This document shows positions 6,433 to 8,844 of a stretch of 8,844 nucleotides of DNA, one piece after another. The stretch lies in NCBI GenBank assembly GCA_028876035.1, contig JAGWTK010000146.1:1-8844 (forward strand), in the 5' to 3' direction. The notes below the pieces were generated by a model, which saw only the letters and a program-made list of their open reading frames with translations, was not told where the DNA came from and made no database searches. A program made the translations under genes and the position numbers. Position 1 is the stretch's first letter. Each line of letters begins with the position of its first letter. Origin of the DNA: Bacteroidota bacterium (GTDB lineage Bacteria; Bacteroidota; Bacteroidia; Chitinophagales; Chitinophagaceae).

Positions 6433-8001
6433 CTATTTCTCAATCCTTTGCAAATCCAAATCCTGGAAGTCGAAACTGAAATCGATATTGGGTGAAATGC
6501 CTTTCATTTTTATACGCACAGCCTTTCCGTTTTCATCCAGGCTAAACATTGCCAGCGCATCGCAGTTCATGTCCTGGTATTCCCATTTGATCGCAAAAGT
6601 ATTGGCTTTGTACAATTGCATAGGCCCATTGAGTTTGGGTGAGCGATAAGATTTAAACCAGAGTTGTCCATCTTTCAGGAACACTTCTACCTTGCCAAAC
6701 CATTTGTCTTCGAAGATACCGGTATAATCGCCCGCATTTACTTTACTATTCTTTGCAGCGGCAACGGTGTTCCATACTGCAGTGGTAACGGAATCCCCGT
6801 TGTTCTTCATAGCAGTGAATCGTTTGCCGAATCGTTCGATCCAATCGACTTTATCGAGCTTGAGGTAACTATCTATAATGGTATTACCAACCGCAGAGAA
6901 CAAGGCGCCACCGCCATTTTCGGTATTGGTGAGGATGACCACGCCCAGTTTAATATCCGGTATAAGTGTAACACTGGTGAGCATACCTGGCAAACCACCG
7001 GTATGGGATACCCGCATATTGCCTTTGATATCGCCCAGTCCCCATCCCAGTCCGTAACCGCCGAAATGCTGGTTGTAGCGGGGATCAGGATTTACGCCGG
7101 TAATGGTATGAATGGTCCACATCTCCCTTTGCCTGGCTTCGGTGAATAATTGCCTGGAAAGATCTTCCCCATACTTCCCTTTGTTCAGCTGGGTCATCAT
7201 CCACGCGCACATATCATGCACATTGGAAAGAATTCCGCCTGCTGCGCCGTTGATTTGATCCTGGAAGGCAGCGATGGTGCGCATCTTGCCCGTTTCGGTG
7301 GAATGCGGGGTAGCAAGGTTGGTTTTATCCTGCATACCGCCCAATGACGAATAAGAATGACGCATCTGCAATGGATCGAGTATCCGGCTTTGGATAAACT
7401 TCTCCCAGCTCATCCCACTCACACGTGCAATCAGTTCCCCGGCGATAAAATAGAGCTGGTTGTCGTAGTCATACTTTGTCCTGAAATCGGAAACTGGTGT
7501 AAAGTATTGGGCAAATTTCAATTTATCCTGGATCGTGAAATTGGTACCGTCAGGAAAGTCCATCAGGTCGCCGGCACCAAGGCCCAGTCCGCTGCGGTGG
7601 CAAAGCAGGTCTTCCACCAGGAAGTTTTCGGTTACATAATCATTGTACATTTTAAATTCCGGCAGGTAGGTACGAACCTTATCCTTCCAGTTTAATTTTC
7701 CCTCATCGATCAGTATCGATAAGGCAGCTGTCGTAAATGCCTTGCTGTTGGATGCAATCTGGAAATTCGTGTACACATCAACGGGAGACTGGGTTTCAAC
7801 TGATTTTACGCCATAGCCTTTCTCATAAACAATCTTGCCGTCTTTCACGATCGCTACCGCCACGCCGGCTACCTCGAATTGCTGCATGCCCTTTTTTACC
7901 AGTGCATCCAGCTCCGGTCCTGTAATCTGTGCATGGAGTGCAGCCGAATGGAACAGAACGGCTAGTGCTGCAACAAATTGAAGGATGATACTTTTTCTCA
8001 T
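6433..8001 (-). CDS. Secreted serine hydrolase, class C beta-lactamase-like (S12 fold) with DUF3471 tail
   Basis: A 522-residue protein with a signal peptide (about 1-25, AALHA before Gln25), so it is exported, probably to the periplasm; there is no lipobox Cys. The S12/AmpC-type domain (about 28-385) has all three active-site motifs: Ser84-Asn-Ser-Lys87 (nucleophile Ser84), Tyr179-Asp-Asn181, and His333-Thr-Gly-Gly, the HTG form found in esterases and peptidases of this fold instead of the KTG of true beta-lactamases. A C-terminal beta domain (about 420-515, DYTGIFEDKWFGKVEVFLKDG onward) matches DUF3471. Family members are D-aminopeptidases, esterases, or peptidoglycan or acyl hydrolases; antibiotic resistance should not be assumed. 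The ATG at 8001 is preceded by an A-rich leader (AAACCAAAAAACTGAATTGC) without a Shine-Dalgarno, which is normal for Bacteroidota. It sits 72 bp after the DUF1624 gene and 45 bp before the kinase operon, all in one direction. Confidence 0.9.
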   Translation of the reverse strand: MRKSIILQFVAALAVLFHSAALHAQITGPELDALVKKGMQQFEVAGVAVAIVKDGKIVYEKGYGVKSVETQSPVDVYTNFQIASNSKAFTTAALSILIDEGKLNWKDKVRTYLPEFKMYNDYVTENFLVEDLLCHRSGLGLGAGDLMDFPDGTNFTIQDKLKFAQYFTPVSDFRTKYDYDNQLYFIAGELIARVSGMSWEKFIQSRILDPLQMRHSYSSLGGMQDKTNLATPHSTETGKMRTIAAFQDQINGAAGGILSNVHDMCAWMMTQLNKGKYGEDLSRQLFTEARQREMWTIHTITGVNPDPRYNQHFGGYGLGWGLGDIKGNMRVSHTGGLPGMLTSVTLIPDIKLGVVILTNTENGGGALFSAVGNTIIDSYLKLDKVDWIERFGKRFTAMKNNGDSVTTAVWNTVAAAKNSKVNAGDYTGIFEDKWFGKVEVFLKDGQLWFKSYRSPKLNGPMQLYKANTFAIKWEYQDMNCDALAMFSLDENGKAVRIKMKGISPNIDFSFDFQDLDLQRIEK

Positions 8002-8073
8002 GCAATTCAGTTTTTTGGTTTGAGTGGAACAAAGAACGAAAGTCCTGCCCGCCGATGCGGTACATCTGAACCA

Positions 8074-8844
8074 TCACAGGTAGCTCAGCCACCATTTTTC
8101 CCTGTGCGTTTGTTTATACCGGTCATACTTTTTACACAAAGGATACAACCCCACTACCACGGCTATCCAAACCAGGTATACTACCGTCAGCGAAAAACCG
8201 TAACCCTTCAGATCGGTATTGAACCATATCGGTTGCCGCAGCACCCAGTTATGCGCTGCTACCGGGGTAAACCAACCAGACGCTATCATCGCAACCAGGT
8301 GGATCAAATAGATATGAATAAGATAGTAAAACATCGGCACTCTGCCATACACCGTGAAAACCTCCACCAGCTTCCCCTGCCAGCGCTCCGTTAAAGCCAG
8401 GAACAAGATGGCCGTACCCAGCGTGAGCAGCAGGTACAATAAAGAAGGGGGGTATTTATTGACATTCAAAAATGACAGGACTGAGAAAAATGGCCGGTGT
8501 TGGACAGACCAGGGTACTGGGTCGCCATACACATTAAGGAAGCGCAGGAGGATAAATGCAGCGATCATTCCAGTACCGGCAGCCAGCAATATCTTCTTCC
8601 GACGTTCCGGCAAAAAACCCTTTGCATACAGGTGCCCGAAACAATAGCCCAGCGGCATCACTGCAATCCAGGGTACCAGCGGGTAGCCTACCAGCAGTCC
8701 CTCCCCTTTCCAGAAAAAAAACTGTTGTTCATGCAGTACAGCCCAGGAAAATGCAGCTATTCCATTACCGGGGACATGCAGTTTATCGAGCAGGTTGTGC
8801 CCTGCAATAACAAGAATACTCAGCGACAGTATCCATTTAAACGG
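8074..8844 (-). CDS. DUF1624 / HGSNAT-like membrane acyltransferase, 5' truncated
   Basis: The frame is open from the window edge (codon 8842-8844) to TGA at 8074-8076, giving 256 residues; the true start lies outside, and the GTG/ATG codons near 8656-8661 are internal. The fragment begins inside the DUF1624 (heparan-alpha-glucosaminide N-acetyltransferase catalytic) domain: IAGHNLLDKLH at its residues 13-23, GEGLLVGYPLVPWIAVMPLGY at about 47-67 (typical YPL.PW..VM..GY), then FTVYGRVPMFYYLIHIYLIH, and the common C-terminal WWLSYL. It has several membrane helices. The human homologue passes an acetyl group from cytosolic acetyl-CoA to a sugar amine across the membrane; bacterial members are mostly uncharacterised, and an acyl transfer to an envelope or periplasmic glycan is a reasonable guess. 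The conserved active-site His of the family may be the one in AGHN, but this cannot be confirmed without alignment. Confidence 0.85.
   Translation of the reverse strand, partial: PFKWILSLSILVIAGHNLLDKLHVPGNGIAAFSWAVLHEQQFFFWKGEGLLVGYPLVPWIAVMPLGYCFGHLYAKGFLPERRKKILLAAGTGMIAAFILLRFLNVYGDPVPWSVQHRPFFSVLSFLNVNKYPPSLLYLLLTLGTAILFLALTERWQGKLVEVFTVYGRVPMFYYLIHIYLIHLVAMIASGWFTPVAAHNWVLRQPIWFNTDLKGYGFSLTVVYLVWIAVVVGLYPLCKKYDRYKQTHREKWWLSYL

Noticed and set aside
6412..6434. Imperfect stem-loop between serine hydrolase and 7TM kinase as a terminator separating two operons
   Set aside because: It has a mismatch in an 8-bp stem and no T-run follows, so it does not show whether transcription stops here.
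6433..8001. Beta-lactamase resistance gene
   Set aside because: The fold is S12/class C-like, but it has an HTG motif in place of KTG, a DUF3471 tail and no AmpR-like neighbour, all of which fit a housekeeping esterase or peptidase better.
8002..8073. Bacteroidota promoter upstream of the serine hydrolase
   Set aside because: Only an isolated TTTG (minus strand, 8030-8033) is present; neither a TAnnTTTG box nor a correctly spaced upstream TTTG is visible.

Overview
The window looks like the chromosome of a Bacteroidota bacterium, most likely a Chitinophagaceae-type soil or environmental genus. The evidence is the family mix: a DUF4038/GH140-type hydrolase, a 7TM-DISM histidine kinase, HEIQNPLNFVNNFSE-type kinases, a serine hydrolase with a DUF3471 tail, and a DUF1624 acyltransferase. 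Several starts also lack a Shine-Dalgarno sequence and have A-rich leaders. The lineage call is an inference from protein style, not from a marker gene. No tRNA, rRNA, CRISPR, insertion sequence or phage gene is visible.

Layout: at the left edge is the 3' end of one plus-strand gene (1-764), a secreted-type glycoside hydrolase with a C-terminal collagen-binding-like domain. A 219-bp convergent gap (765-983), starting with short direct repeats, separates it from the rest. Everything else is on the minus strand and is read right to left: a DUF1624 membrane acyltransferase (cut by the window end, 8844-8074), a periplasmic class-C-beta-lactamase-like serine hydrolase (8001-6433), a 7TM-DISM hybrid-sensor histidine kinase (6387-4207), a second membrane histidine kinase (4198-2840), a stand-alone receiver protein (2836-2450), a receiver-adenylate cyclase fusion (2457-1417), and a small VOC-family protein (1409-984).

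The core of the window is the tightly packed signalling operon 6387-984. The gaps between its genes are 8 bp, 3 bp, an 8-nt overlap, and 7 bp. The two kinases share an almost identical catalytic half but have unrelated input halves. One has a periplasmic jelly-roll domain plus seven membrane helices; the other has only about five membrane helices. The two receivers are also of one subtype. The simplest model is two signals entering through paralogous kinases, a common pool of two receivers, and one enzymatic output: phosphorylation-controlled cyclic nucleotide (probably cAMP) synthesis in the cytoplasm. The stand-alone receiver would act as a competitor, phosphate sink or separate output. No DNA-binding output domain and no cAMP receptor is encoded here, so the downstream target lies elsewhere.

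The serine hydrolase and DUF1624 genes upstream are co-directional (72-bp and 45-bp gaps) and may be a separate cell-envelope or glycan-acyl unit. Whether they are co-transcribed with the signalling genes cannot be decided from sequence.
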